Made by a program: the position numbers and the translations under genes
From: Euzebya pacifica
GTDB lineage: Bacteria > Actinomycetota > Nitriliruptoria > Euzebyales > Euzebyaceae
Direction: 5' to 3'
DNA: 64,000 bases
Assembly: GCF_003344865.1 (NCBI RefSeq)
Contig: NZ_CP031165.1
Coordinates: forward strand, 3,911,910 to 3,975,909
The notes under the pieces: generated by a model
Databases searched by the model: none
What the model saw: only the letters and a program-made list of their open reading frames with translations
Told to the model about the DNA's origin: nothing
Shown here: one piece after another, positions 40,643-48,082 of the stretch
How the letters are laid out: every line of letters begins with the position of its first letter
How positions within the stretch are numbered: position 1 is the first letter of the stretch

Positions 40643-40846
40643 CTAGGCGGAGGCGGTGGCCAGGTTCTCGGCCACCATCTCGACACCGGCGTGGTCGTCT
40701 GCATCGACGAGGCCCCGCAGCATGGCGTTCTCGGCCTGCAGGCCCTCGTTCTCGGCCTTCAGCTGGGCAACCTTGCTGCGCAGTGCGGTGATCTCCGCGA
40801 GCAGCTTGTGGGGAGCGGCGTCCCAGGATCCGACGAGCGCCTTCAT
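40643..40846 (-). CDS. Small coiled-coil protein
   Basis: A 67-aa protein starting at ATG 40846 with an excellent ribosome-binding site (AGGAGA). Residues about 15-45 form a leucine-rich coiled coil (LLAEITALRSKVAQLKAENE followed by GLQAENAMLRGLV). It has its own terminator, so it is an independent transcription unit. Size and coiled coil resemble small structural or regulatory proteins, but I recognise no family. Confidence 0.75.
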   Translation of the reverse strand: MKALVGSWDAAPHKLLAEITALRSKVAQLKAENEGLQAENAMLRGLVDADDHAGVEMVAENLATASA

Positions 40847-41064
40847 GCGTTCTCCTAGAGAGGTCTTGAGGTAGCGTGCGATCGTGACCCGGCACGGCGG
40901 GTGGTGGGCGCCTGACAGTGAGTGGCACCTCGGGAACGCCAGCCGCACACGTCGTGCGCAGCGACCGTCCCTTGCGGAGTGTACGACGCGAAACGCCGCC
41001 GAAACAAGGGGGTTTCGGGGTCTCGCAGCGTCGATCGTACAGGGGTCCTACCCTTCGGGACGAC

Positions 41065-42081
41065 ATGAGTCGAACCAGCTGGATCCTGACCGCGGCCGGC
41101 GGCGCCGCCGCCGTCACCGCCGCCACCGCATGGGTGACGGGCCGTTCCCGCCCCGACGACAGCTCCCTGGGGGTCGCGAGGCCACCCGGGGACCTGCCGC
41201 CGTCGCGCACCGTCTCCCTCGACGGGCACGGGGAGATCTTCTTCCGCGACCAGCCCGGACCCGCGGACCAGCCACCCATCGTGCTGGTGCACGGCTGGGT
41301 CGTCTCCGCGGACCTCAACTGGTTCACGACCTACGGGGCGCTGGAGGAGGTGGGCCGGGTGATCGCTCCCGACCACCGGGGCCACGGGCGCGGCGCCCGC
41401 CACAGCATGCCCTTCCGCCTGGCCGACGTGGCTGACGACATCGCCGCGCTGCTGCGCGCGGAGGGCACGGGCCCGGCCATCATCGTCGGCTACTCCATGG
41501 GCGGCCCGCTGACCCAGCTGCTGTGGCAGCGCCATCCCGACGTCGTCGCTGGCGTCGTCCTGTGCGCCACCGCTGCCCACTTCAACTTCTCCACTGTCAC
41601 CGCCCTCGGCTGGCGGTTCATCACCCTCTACCAGCTCGGCCAGCGGCTCCTCCCCCGCACGTGGATCGAGCGGGTCCTGCTGACCCAGGCCCAGGACGCG
41701 GTCGGCCCCAACCTGCTGCGCCGCGCCGCCCCGGGCATCTCCGAGCTCTCGCCCCTCCTCCCCTGGGTGGTCGGCGAGCTCCAGCGCGGGGAGATCGAGG
41801 ACCTGGCCGAGGCCGGACGCGAGCTGTCCCGCTTCGACTCGCGCGGCTGGATCACCGGCATCGACGTTCCCTCCGCCGTGCTGGTCACCACCCGCGACCG
41901 CCTCGTCCCGCCGAGCGCGCAGCTGCAGCTGGTCGACCTGCTCGACGACCCGCTGGTGGTGGAGGTCGAGGGCGATCACGACGCCTCGGCAGCCATGGCC
42001 ACGGAGTTCAACTCGGCCCTGCGCAAGGCCATCGACCACATCGCCAGCCGCAACGACACCCGGATCGGCGGCGTCGCGTGA
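41065..42081 (+). CDS. Alpha/beta-hydrolase
   Basis: A 338-aa alpha/beta-hydrolase with an N-terminal signal or anchor (SWILTAAGGAAAVTAATAWV). Key points are VLVHGWVVSADLNWF (oxyanion), the nucleophile elbow GYSMGGPL, APDHRGHGRG, and a catalytic Asp/His in TTRDRLVPP and EGDHDA. The family covers esterases, lipases and C-C hydrolases; the substrate is not predictable. The 3' end overlaps the next gene by four bases. Confidence 0.88.
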   Translation: MSRTSWILTAAGGAAAVTAATAWVTGRSRPDDSSLGVARPPGDLPPSRTVSLDGHGEIFFRDQPGPADQPPIVLVHGWVVSADLNWFTTYGALEEVGRVIAPDHRGHGRGARHSMPFRLADVADDIAALLRAEGTGPAIIVGYSMGGPLTQLLWQRHPDVVAGVVLCATAAHFNFSTVTALGWRFITLYQLGQRLLPRTWIERVLLTQAQDAVGPNLLRRAAPGISELSPLLPWVVGELQRGEIEDLAEAGRELSRFDSRGWITGIDVPSAVLVTTRDRLVPPSAQLQLVDLLDDPLVVEVEGDHDASAAMATEFNSALRKAIDHIASRNDTRIGGVA

Positions 42082-42467
42082 CCGACCGCCCTGCCCCCGA
42101 GGTGCCGGTCAGCCGGCAGCTGGGACGGGCGACGGGCCGCTGGTGGAACCGCCACGGTGACACGGTCAAGCAGGTCAGCCGTCCGGCACGCAAGGGTTGG
42201 GCGACCCTTGCCGGCTACCTGTGGTTCGTCGCCTACATGTGGGTCGGGCTGATGATCGCCGTCGGGGTGCGCAACATCACCGGCACCAACGGCCCGTTCG
42301 TCATGGTTGCCGCCGTCGGCGGTGGCGCGGTCCTCGGCTGGTGGCAGGCCCAGCACCGCATGGCCCGCCACGTCGACCCCGACACCCCGCCGATGAACCG
42401 CTTCGGGCTGGCGCTGTGCGCCTGGCTGGCCGTCGTCGGCCTCGCCCTGCTGCTGGACCTTCCCTGA
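42078..42467 (+). CDS. Small membrane protein coupled to the hydrolase
   Basis: A 129-aa protein with a basic N-terminus and three hydrophobic segments (TLAGYLWFVAYMWVGLMIAV, PFVMVAAVGGGAVLGWW, LALCAWLAVVGLALLLDLP). GTG 42078 overlaps the hydrolase stop (GTGA). No family recognised; it may keep the hydrolase at the membrane. Confidence 0.7.
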   Translation: MTDRPAPEVPVSRQLGRATGRWWNRHGDTVKQVSRPARKGWATLAGYLWFVAYMWVGLMIAVGVRNITGTNGPFVMVAAVGGGAVLGWWQAQHRMARHVDPDTPPMNRFGLALCAWLAVVGLALLLDLP

Positions 42468-42492
42468 CCGGTCCAGCAGCGAAGCCCTGGGA

Positions 42493-43326
42493 TCAGGTCT
42501 GGGTGCGGGGCGAGTGGTAGGCGTACAGGCCCTTCTTGATCTTGCCGTACTCGATGATGGCGCGGGACCGGGCGTCGGCCTGGCCCTCGCGGGCGTAGAT
42601 CTTGAGGTGGCCGACCTCGTCGTAGGGCAAGAACCCCTTGTCGGTCTCGCTGGGGGCCTTGTCGGTGCCGCCCTGCTTGATGGCCTCGTAGATGACCTCG
42701 AGGATCGCGCGGTGCAGGCGGCGGACCTCCTGGCTGGACAGCGTCGCCGAGTTGCGGGCGGGGGCCAGACCCGCCTCGAACAGGATCTCGTCGGAGTAGA
42801 TGTTGCCCAGGCCCACCACGAAGCTGTCGTCGACCATGACGGCCTTCAGCAGGTCCTTGCGGTCGGTCAGGGCGGAGGAGAACACCGGCCACGGGATCGG
42901 CTCGGCCAGCGGGTCCATGCCCAGCTTGGCGAGGTCGTCCAGCTCGTCGACCTTGTCGGTGTCGACGACGAACAGCTCACCGTCGGCCTCCAGGTCGTGG
43001 TAGTGCACCGACCCGCCGGTGGTCCACTGCAGCACCATCCGGGTCGCGTCGCCGCGCGCCTCCTTGGCCGTCTCCTTGGTCATGCGCGCACGGCTGCCGG
43101 GGATGGCCACCAGCGTCGTGTCGTTGTCCAGCTCGAACAACAGGCACATGCCCTTGCGGTCCACCGACACGATCTTGTTGTCGACCAGGCTGGCGGAGAA
43201 GTCCTTGATCGTGCCGTGGCGCTTGACCAGCTCCGCCGGCGACAGCCAGACGTCCTTGATCTTCTTGCCGACGAGCTCTTTCTCCAGCTCTCGCTTGATG
43301 ACTTCGACCTCGGGCAACTGGGTCAC
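42493..43326 (-). CDS. MutM/Fpg-family protein lacking catalytic residues
   Basis: A 277-aa homolog of formamidopyrimidine-DNA glycosylase in the usual mutM place after rnc (GTGA overlap). The family N-terminus MPELPEVE is here MTQLPEVE: the nucleophile Pro2 is Thr and the essential Glu3 is Gln. The beta-hairpin Lys (RRGKYLLF in the family) is Met in DRKGMCLLF. The zinc finger is missing; no Cys pairs occur at the C-terminus. The H2TH DNA-binding region VVGLGNIYSDEILFEAGLAP is well kept. It is probably a DNA-binding protein without glycosylase/lyase activity. A TTG at 43317 would start MPEVEV but shifts Pro-Glu by three residues. Confidence 0.85.
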   Translation of the reverse strand: MTQLPEVEVIKRELEKELVGKKIKDVWLSPAELVKRHGTIKDFSASLVDNKIVSVDRKGMCLLFELDNDTTLVAIPGSRARMTKETAKEARGDATRMVLQWTTGGSVHYHDLEADGELFVVDTDKVDELDDLAKLGMDPLAEPIPWPVFSSALTDRKDLLKAVMVDDSFVVGLGNIYSDEILFEAGLAPARNSATLSSQEVRRLHRAILEVIYEAIKQGGTDKAPSETDKGFLPYDEVGHLKIYAREGQADARSRAIIEYGKIKKGLYAYHSPRTQT

Positions 43327-44099
43327 TGACTGTCCTTCTGTCGGTTGGTGAGTCGTGTCTTGAGCAGGCTGTAGGCCTCGGCGGCGGCGCCCTGTTCGGC
43401 TTCCTTCTTGCTGCGTCCCTCGCCGCGCCCGAGCTCCTCGCCGGCGACCCGCACGATCGCCGTGAAGGTCTTGGCGTGGTCCGGGCCGACGTCGCTCAGC
43501 TCGTAGCTGGGGAGGGTCGACAGCTCGCCGGCCGTCAGCTCCTGCAGGGACGTCTTGTAGTCCAGGGAATCGCGACGGTCGATGATGTCGTCGAGCAGGT
43601 CACGGGTCAGGTCCAGCACGACGGTCGTGGCCGCCTCGATGCCTGAGTCCAGGAACACCGCGCCGATGACGGCCTCCATCGTGTTGGCGAGGATCGAGTC
43701 CTTGTCACGCCCACCGGACTGCTCCTCGCCCACGCCGAGGTGGACCGCCTCGCCGATGCCGATGCCCCGGGCGAGGTCGGCCAGGCTGAGGGTGTTGACC
43801 GCGGCCGACCGCACCTTGGCAAGCCGTCCCTCGGCGGACTGGGGCAGCCGGGTGAAGATCTCGTGGGTGACGATCACGCCGAGCACCGCGTCGCCGAGGA
43901 ACTCCAGCCGTTCGTTGTCGGCCAGTCCCCCGGCCTCGAAGGCGTAGCTGCGGTGGCTGAGCGCCTTGTGCAGCAGCCCCTGGTCGACGAAGCGGTACCC
44001 CAGCGCCTCCTCCAGCGCGACCTCGGCGGCCGGACGCTCCTCGGCAGAGGCCGTCGGCTCGGTGGAGCCGTCGTCGGGGGTGGTGTCCTGGGTCTTCAC
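43323..44099 (-). CDS. rnc: Ribonuclease III
   Basis: RNase III, 258 aa, cleaves double-stranded RNA in rRNA and mRNA maturation. The signature NERLEFLGDAVLGVIVTHEI and the acidic DSILANTMEAVIGAVFLDSG supply the metal ligands; the C-terminal dsRNA-binding domain (YKTSLQELTAGELSTLPSYE through GRSKKEAEQGAAAEA) is intact. An acidic extension of about 25 residues precedes the catalytic domain. It overlaps acpP and the mutM homolog by four bases each. Confidence 0.96.
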   Translation of the reverse strand: MKTQDTTPDDGSTEPTASAEERPAAEVALEEALGYRFVDQGLLHKALSHRSYAFEAGGLADNERLEFLGDAVLGVIVTHEIFTRLPQSAEGRLAKVRSAAVNTLSLADLARGIGIGEAVHLGVGEEQSGGRDKDSILANTMEAVIGAVFLDSGIEAATTVVLDLTRDLLDDIIDRRDSLDYKTSLQELTAGELSTLPSYELSDVGPDHAKTFTAIVRVAGEELGRGEGRSKKEAEQGAAAEAYSLLKTRLTNRQKDSQ

Positions 44100-44362
44100 T
44101 TCGGCTCCTTCCGTGTCAGCGCGGCGAACGCCTCGGCGGCGTCCCGGACGGTTTCGAGGTCGCGGAGCTCGTCCTCGGGCAGCCGGACGCGGACACCGGC
44201 GTCGGCCAGGTCCTGCTCGACGCCCTCCACGACCTCCACGAGGTCCAGGGAGTCGGCATGCAGGTCCTCGTCGAACCGGGCGGTCGGTGCCGGCAGCGCA
44301 TCGAGCGCCAGCACCGCCTGGAGCCGCGGAGCGAGGAGGCTGTAGATCTCGTCACCTGTCAT
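44096..44362 (-). CDS. acpP: Acyl carrier protein
   Basis: An 88-aa acyl carrier protein with the phosphopantetheine Ser in HADSLDLVEVVEGVEQ. It carries fatty acyl intermediates. ATG 44362 overlaps the plsX stop by four bases; the plsX-acpP-rnc order is conserved. The C-terminal half (LPEDELRDLETVRDAAEAFA) fits helices 3 and 4. Confidence 0.93.
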   Translation of the reverse strand: MTGDEIYSLLAPRLQAVLALDALPAPTARFDEDLHADSLDLVEVVEGVEQDLADAGVRVRLPEDELRDLETVRDAAEAFAALTRKEPK

Positions 44363-45225
44363 TGTCGTGTGCCAGCCGTTGCGCAACGAGCGGCCAGTGA
44401 GACCGCCTCGGCGAAGTCCTCGCCGGTCGCAGCACCGTGCATCACCAGCACCGTACCCCGAACGCCGAGGAGATGGGCGGCTCGGTCACGCGTGGCCCGC
44501 CTGTCCGCGACATCCGACATCCCGGCCGACAGTCCCTCGATCGTCTTCAGCACGAGGTTGCCGGTGAAACCGTCGCAGACGACGACGTCGACAGCGCCGC
44601 GGAGGACATCTGCCGGTTCGACGTTGCCGACGAACCCCGCGGAGCCGGCCAGCAGGCCCTCGGCGGCGATCGTCCGGCGGGTGCCCTTGCGCGGCTCGAC
44701 GCCCATGTTCAGCAAACCGACGCGGGGGTGATCGACCCCCATGGCACGTGCGTGCGCGGCGCCGAGTCGTGCCATGGTGGGGTAGGCCTCGGGTTGCGGG
44801 TCGGGGTCTGCGCCGACGTCCAGCAGCACGACGGTTCCCCCGTCGGGCAACGGCACACGGGCAGCGACGACCGGGCGGCGGACCCCATCGAGTCGGCCGA
44901 GCTCGAGCAGGGCAGCCCCGACGGTGGCGCCGGTCGACCCGGCCGACAGCAGCACGCTGCCGGGAGCATCGGCCACGGTGCGGGCGGCCACCCGGATCGA
45001 GGCGTCGGGCAGGCGACGCAGGCCCATTGCCGCGTCCTCGTCCATGCCCACGACGCCGTCGGCGACGACGACGGGCAGGTCGGTGCGGTCACGCAACGAG
45101 GCGTCCCCGCACAGCACGACGTCGACCCCTCGCCCTGCGGCGACGGCCGCGCCGTCCAGCGCGGCCGAGGGGGCGTGGTCGCCACCCATGGCGTCCACGA
45201 CGACGGCCCCGGCGGGGATCGTCAT
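44359..45225 (-). CDS. plsX: Phosphate acyltransferase PlsX
   Basis: PlsX, 288 aa, makes acyl-phosphate from acyl-ACP for phospholipid synthesis. Motifs: VVVDAMGGDHAPSAALDGA, SAGSTGATVGAALLELGRL, LLNMGVEPRKGTRRT, VVVCDGFTGNLVLKTIEGL. It is at the short end for the family (usually about 330), with the shortening in the middle and C-terminal parts. Cotranscribed with rpmF and acpP. Confidence 0.93.
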   Translation of the reverse strand: MTIPAGAVVVDAMGGDHAPSAALDGAAVAAGRGVDVVLCGDASLRDRTDLPVVVADGVVGMDEDAAMGLRRLPDASIRVAARTVADAPGSVLLSAGSTGATVGAALLELGRLDGVRRPVVAARVPLPDGGTVVLLDVGADPDPQPEAYPTMARLGAAHARAMGVDHPRVGLLNMGVEPRKGTRRTIAAEGLLAGSAGFVGNVEPADVLRGAVDVVVCDGFTGNLVLKTIEGLSAGMSDVADRRATRDRAAHLLGVRGTVLVMHGAATGEDFAEAVSLAARCATAGTRQ

Positions 45226-45256
45226 GGGGTCATCCGCGTACGCGGATGGGCAACGC

Positions 45257-45439
45257 CTACAGCTTCGGCTCGACGGCCTGACGACCGCGGTAGGTGCCGC
45301 AGGTGTTGCAGGCGGTGTGGGGCCGGGTGTCGCTGCCGCACTGGGGGCACTTGGTGACGGTGGGGGCTGCAGTCTTCATCCACTGCGCCTTGCGGTGCCG
45401 GGTGGTGCTGCGGGACTTCTTGCGCTTCGGGACTGCCAT
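45257..45439 (-). CDS. rpmF: 50S ribosomal protein L32 (bL32)
   Basis: A 60-aa bL32 starting MAVPKRKKSRSTTRHRKAQW, with a zinc ribbon (CPQC...CNTC). ATG 45439 has GAGGAGC about ten bases upstream. The four Cys indicate the zinc-bound form; no second, Cys-free copy is in the window. Confidence 0.97.
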   Translation of the reverse strand: MAVPKRKKSRSTTRHRKAQWMKTAAPTVTKCPQCGSDTRPHTACNTCGTYRGRQAVEPKL

Positions 45440-45485
45440 GGCAGAGCTCCTCGGATGGGTTGGTCGGTCGGGAGAGTTGGGGGGA

Positions 45486-46028
45486 TCAGCTGTCGAGGTC
45501 GAGGTCGGCCAGGGCCGACCAGCGGTCGTCGACAACCGTGTCGTGGCAGTCGCAGGTGGCCTCGTTGCGGTTGATGCCGCAGGTGGGGCACAAGCCCTTG
45601 CAGTCGGGCCGGCAGTGCGGTGCCGTGTCGATGTCGGCGGCCAGCGCGTCACGGATCAGGGTGTCGATGTCGATGACCCCGCCACGGATGGTGTAGCCGA
45701 CCTCGACGTCCTCGGGGTCCTCTGCCGTCGCCGGGTCGGAGAACAGCTCGGCGACATCGGCGGTGGACGGGTGCCGGTCGATGGGCTCCAGGCACATCGC
45801 GCACTGCTGGTCCACGTCGATCTCCACGGTGCCGCGCAGCAGCACGCCATCGACCAGGGACTCCAGGACACCGTCGACACGGACCTCGTCGCCGAACGCG
45901 GTGAGCGGTACCTCGAACCCCTCGGGAACGGGCAGGTCCAGCTCCACCTCGCGCGTTGCGCCGGGTGTGTCGAGCAGCTCGGCGACATCGATCTTGGTCG
46001 ATGCCAGCTCGGTCGGGTCGTTGGTCAT
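45486..46028 (-). CDS. DUF177/YceD family protein
   Basis: A 180-aa protein of the DUF177 family, linked to 23S rRNA/large subunit biogenesis in other bacteria and plants. Features are CAMCLEPIDRH in the middle and the C-terminal CRPDCKGLCPTCGINRNEAT with paired Cys. Always next to rpmF, as here (46 bp). ATG 46028. Confidence 0.88.
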   Translation of the reverse strand: MTNDPTELASTKIDVAELLDTPGATREVELDLPVPEGFEVPLTAFGDEVRVDGVLESLVDGVLLRGTVEIDVDQQCAMCLEPIDRHPSTADVAELFSDPATAEDPEDVEVGYTIRGGVIDIDTLIRDALAADIDTAPHCRPDCKGLCPTCGINRNEATCDCHDTVVDDRWSALADLDLDS

Positions 46029-46217
46029 GGGAGATGGCCGTGGCGGCAGGCCGCGGTCGTGAATCCTTCTGGATCGGGGCGTGGCATCCGCCCGGACCGG
46101 GTCGGGATGCAGGCACGCGAACGTGCGCGGGAATCGCGCAGGGTCAGAAAGCGTAGCGCACACCGAAGGGTCTGGCCACCGGTGCGGCGTAGGTGCCTCG
46201 CTCGGCCTGCTGACCGG

Positions 46218-46880
46218 TTAGAGCGTTTCCTCGTGGTCGAAGAACTTCACGCCACCGGTGCGGGGCGACATGTCGTCGGCGGGCTGCTCCGGCCCCGCCC
46301 CGGGCCACTGGGTGGCCTCACCGGGCGGAACGGTGTCCTCGGGGCCGTGCTGGCCCTGCGGTCCGGGCTGGTCCTGCTGGACGGGCAGCCCACCCGGCAG
46401 CGTCGGATCCTCGCCAGCGCGGATCTCCGAGGAGGCCTGTCGGCCGCGCAGCCGGTCGCGACCACGGGTGACCGTCGAGAGGGTCTTCTGCAGGACGACC
46501 TCGAAGTCGCCGAGCTTGGCGTCGACGTAGTCCTCGGCCTCGTTGCGGATGCGCCGCCCCTCCTCCCCTGCGCGGTCCACGATCCGCTGGGCCTCGCGGT
46601 GGGCTTCGCGGACCAGCTCGGTGTCGGCCACCATCCGGTCGCGTTCACGGCGGCCGTCCTCGACGACCTGCTCGGCATCGCGGGACGCCTGGGCGAGGAT
46701 CGTGTCGCGCTCCTTGAGCACCCAGCGTGCCTGGCGGATCTCCTCGGGCAGGGCCGCACGGATGGCCTGGGCGACGCGTTCCAGCTCGTCCTTGTTGACC
46801 ATCACCGACGCCGACAGCGGTACGGGACGTGCGTCGGCGAGCTGGTGCTCCAGCTGCGCGAGGGCGTTCTCGAGGTCCAT
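46218..46880 (-). CDS. sepIVA: DivIVA-like coiled-coil protein SepIVA
   Basis: A 220-aa coiled-coil protein. Residues about 30-140 form a long charged helix (ERVAQAIRAALPEEIRQARW; QASRDAEQVVEDGRRERDRM; EAQRIVDRAGEEGRRIRNEA), followed by a Pro/Gln-rich tail. Position between DUF177 and coaD corresponds to Rv2927c in Mycobacterium, a septum/cell-growth protein. The role is by synteny and type, not strong sequence identity. Confidence 0.75.
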   Translation of the reverse strand: MDLENALAQLEHQLADARPVPLSASVMVNKDELERVAQAIRAALPEEIRQARWVLKERDTILAQASRDAEQVVEDGRRERDRMVADTELVREAHREAQRIVDRAGEEGRRIRNEAEDYVDAKLGDFEVVLQKTLSTVTRGRDRLRGRQASSEIRAGEDPTLPGGLPVQQDQPGPQGQHGPEDTVPPGEATQWPGAGPEQPADDMSPRTGGVKFFDHEETL

Positions 46881-46891
46881 CGTGGCTCCGA

Positions 46892-47404
46892 TCAGGACTC
46901 GTCGTGTGACTCGACGTGGGTTTCCGCGTACTTGGCCAGCAGGCGCTTCTCGACGCCCGGGGGCACGAAGGCGCTGACGTCACCGCCGAAGCGGGCCACC
47001 TCCTTCACGAGGGAGGAGGACAGGAAGGAATGGTCGGGGTTGGCCGACATGAACAGCGTCTCGATGCCACCACCGATCGAGTGGTTCATCTGGGCCATCT
47101 GCAGCTCGTACTCGAAGTCGCTGACCGCCCGCAGCCCCTTGACGATGACGTTGATGCCGTTGTCGCGGGCGAACTCCACCAGCAGGCCCTTGAAGACGGC
47201 CAGCTCGACGTTGGGCAGGTCGGCGGTGACCTCCTCCAGCATCTCCAGCCGCTCGTCCAGCTCGAACAGCCCACCGCGCTTGGACACGTTGCGCATGCAC
47301 GCGACGGTCACGTGGTCGAAGGTGTTGCTGGCGCGTCGGATCACGTCGAGGTGTCCGTGGGTCACCGGGTCGAAGGACCCCGGGCAGACGGCGCGGACGG
47401 TCAC
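46892..47404 (-). CDS. coaD: Phosphopantetheine adenylyltransferase
   Basis: CoaD, 170 aa, the fourth step of coenzyme A synthesis. Nucleotide-binding CPGSFDPVTHGHLDVIRRA, VIVKGLRAVSDFEYELQMAQ and SSSLVKEVARFGGDVS are characteristic. Start at GTG 47404 overlaps the rsmD stop (GTGA). Confidence 0.97.
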   Translation of the reverse strand: MTVRAVCPGSFDPVTHGHLDVIRRASNTFDHVTVACMRNVSKRGGLFELDERLEMLEEVTADLPNVELAVFKGLLVEFARDNGINVIVKGLRAVSDFEYELQMAQMNHSIGGGIETLFMSANPDHSFLSSSLVKEVARFGGDVSAFVPPGVEKRLLAKYAETHVESHDES

Positions 47405-48024
47405 GAGGACACCTCGTCTCGAAGCGGTTCATCGGATGCGTCGGCGGCCGGTGTCGATGCGAGGGGGGCCGTCGCGGGGAGGTACGTGAAGTAGCGCAGC
47501 ACGGTCTCACCGTACGTCCGGTCCCGATCATGGGAAAGGAGGCGGGGCGGCGGTTCGGGACGACGCTTGTCGCGTTCGATGACCACCCGGGCGCCGGAGC
47601 GCAACGCTTCGCCGTCGACGAGGACCTGCAGCGTCTCGGCGATGTCGTGCATGGCCATCACGTAGGGCGGGTCGACGAACACGACGTCGAAGGGCCCGCC
47701 GCTGGGGTCCGTCGCGAACCGCTCGGCGGAGGTGTTGACCACCCGGGCACGCTCGGTGACGTCCGCCGCATCCAGGTTGGCGCGGACGGTGGCCACGGCG
47801 CGCCGGTCCTGCTCGACGAAGACTGCTCGTGTCGCGCCTCGCGACAGCGACTCGATGCCCAGTCCCCCCGTGCCGGCGAACAGGTCGAGCACGACCGCAT
47901 CGGTCAGGTCACCGAGGGAGGAGAACAACGCTTCCTTCACTCGGTCGCCGGTGGGGCGTGTCCGTCGTCCGTCCGGGACGGCGAGGGGCCGGCCGCCGGC
48001 GGTGCCCGCGATGACTCTGGTCAT
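47401..48024 (-). CDS. rsmD: 16S rRNA (guanine966-N2)-methyltransferase RsmD
   Basis: RsmD, about 207 aa, methylates G966 of 16S rRNA. SAM-binding LDLFAGTGGLGIESLSRGA, catalytic DPPY in VVFVDPPYVMAMHD. ATG 48024 begins the family pattern MTRVIAGTAGGRPLAVP; a TTG three codons earlier is an alternative. Order rsmD-coaD is conserved. Confidence 0.94.
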   Translation of the reverse strand: MTRVIAGTAGGRPLAVPDGRRTRPTGDRVKEALFSSLGDLTDAVVLDLFAGTGGLGIESLSRGATRAVFVEQDRRAVATVRANLDAADVTERARVVNTSAERFATDPSGGPFDVVFVDPPYVMAMHDIAETLQVLVDGEALRSGARVVIERDKRRPEPPPRLLSHDRDRTYGETVLRYFTYLPATAPLASTPAADASDEPLRDEVSS

Positions 48025-48082
48025 GGAGGCCAACCGTAGGCGGCGCCCGGGCGTCCGTCACGGCCGGCGCCCGTCCGGTGGA

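Noticed and set aside
40847-41064. Possible gene in the gap between the coiled-coil gene and the hydrolase
   Set aside because: The only frames lack a ribosome-binding site and read through the promoter area; nothing supportable was seen.
46029-46217. Possible tRNA or small gene in the gap between DUF177 and sepIVA
   Set aside because: No cloverleaf, no supported frame and no clear hairpin was found; it probably holds only a promoter.
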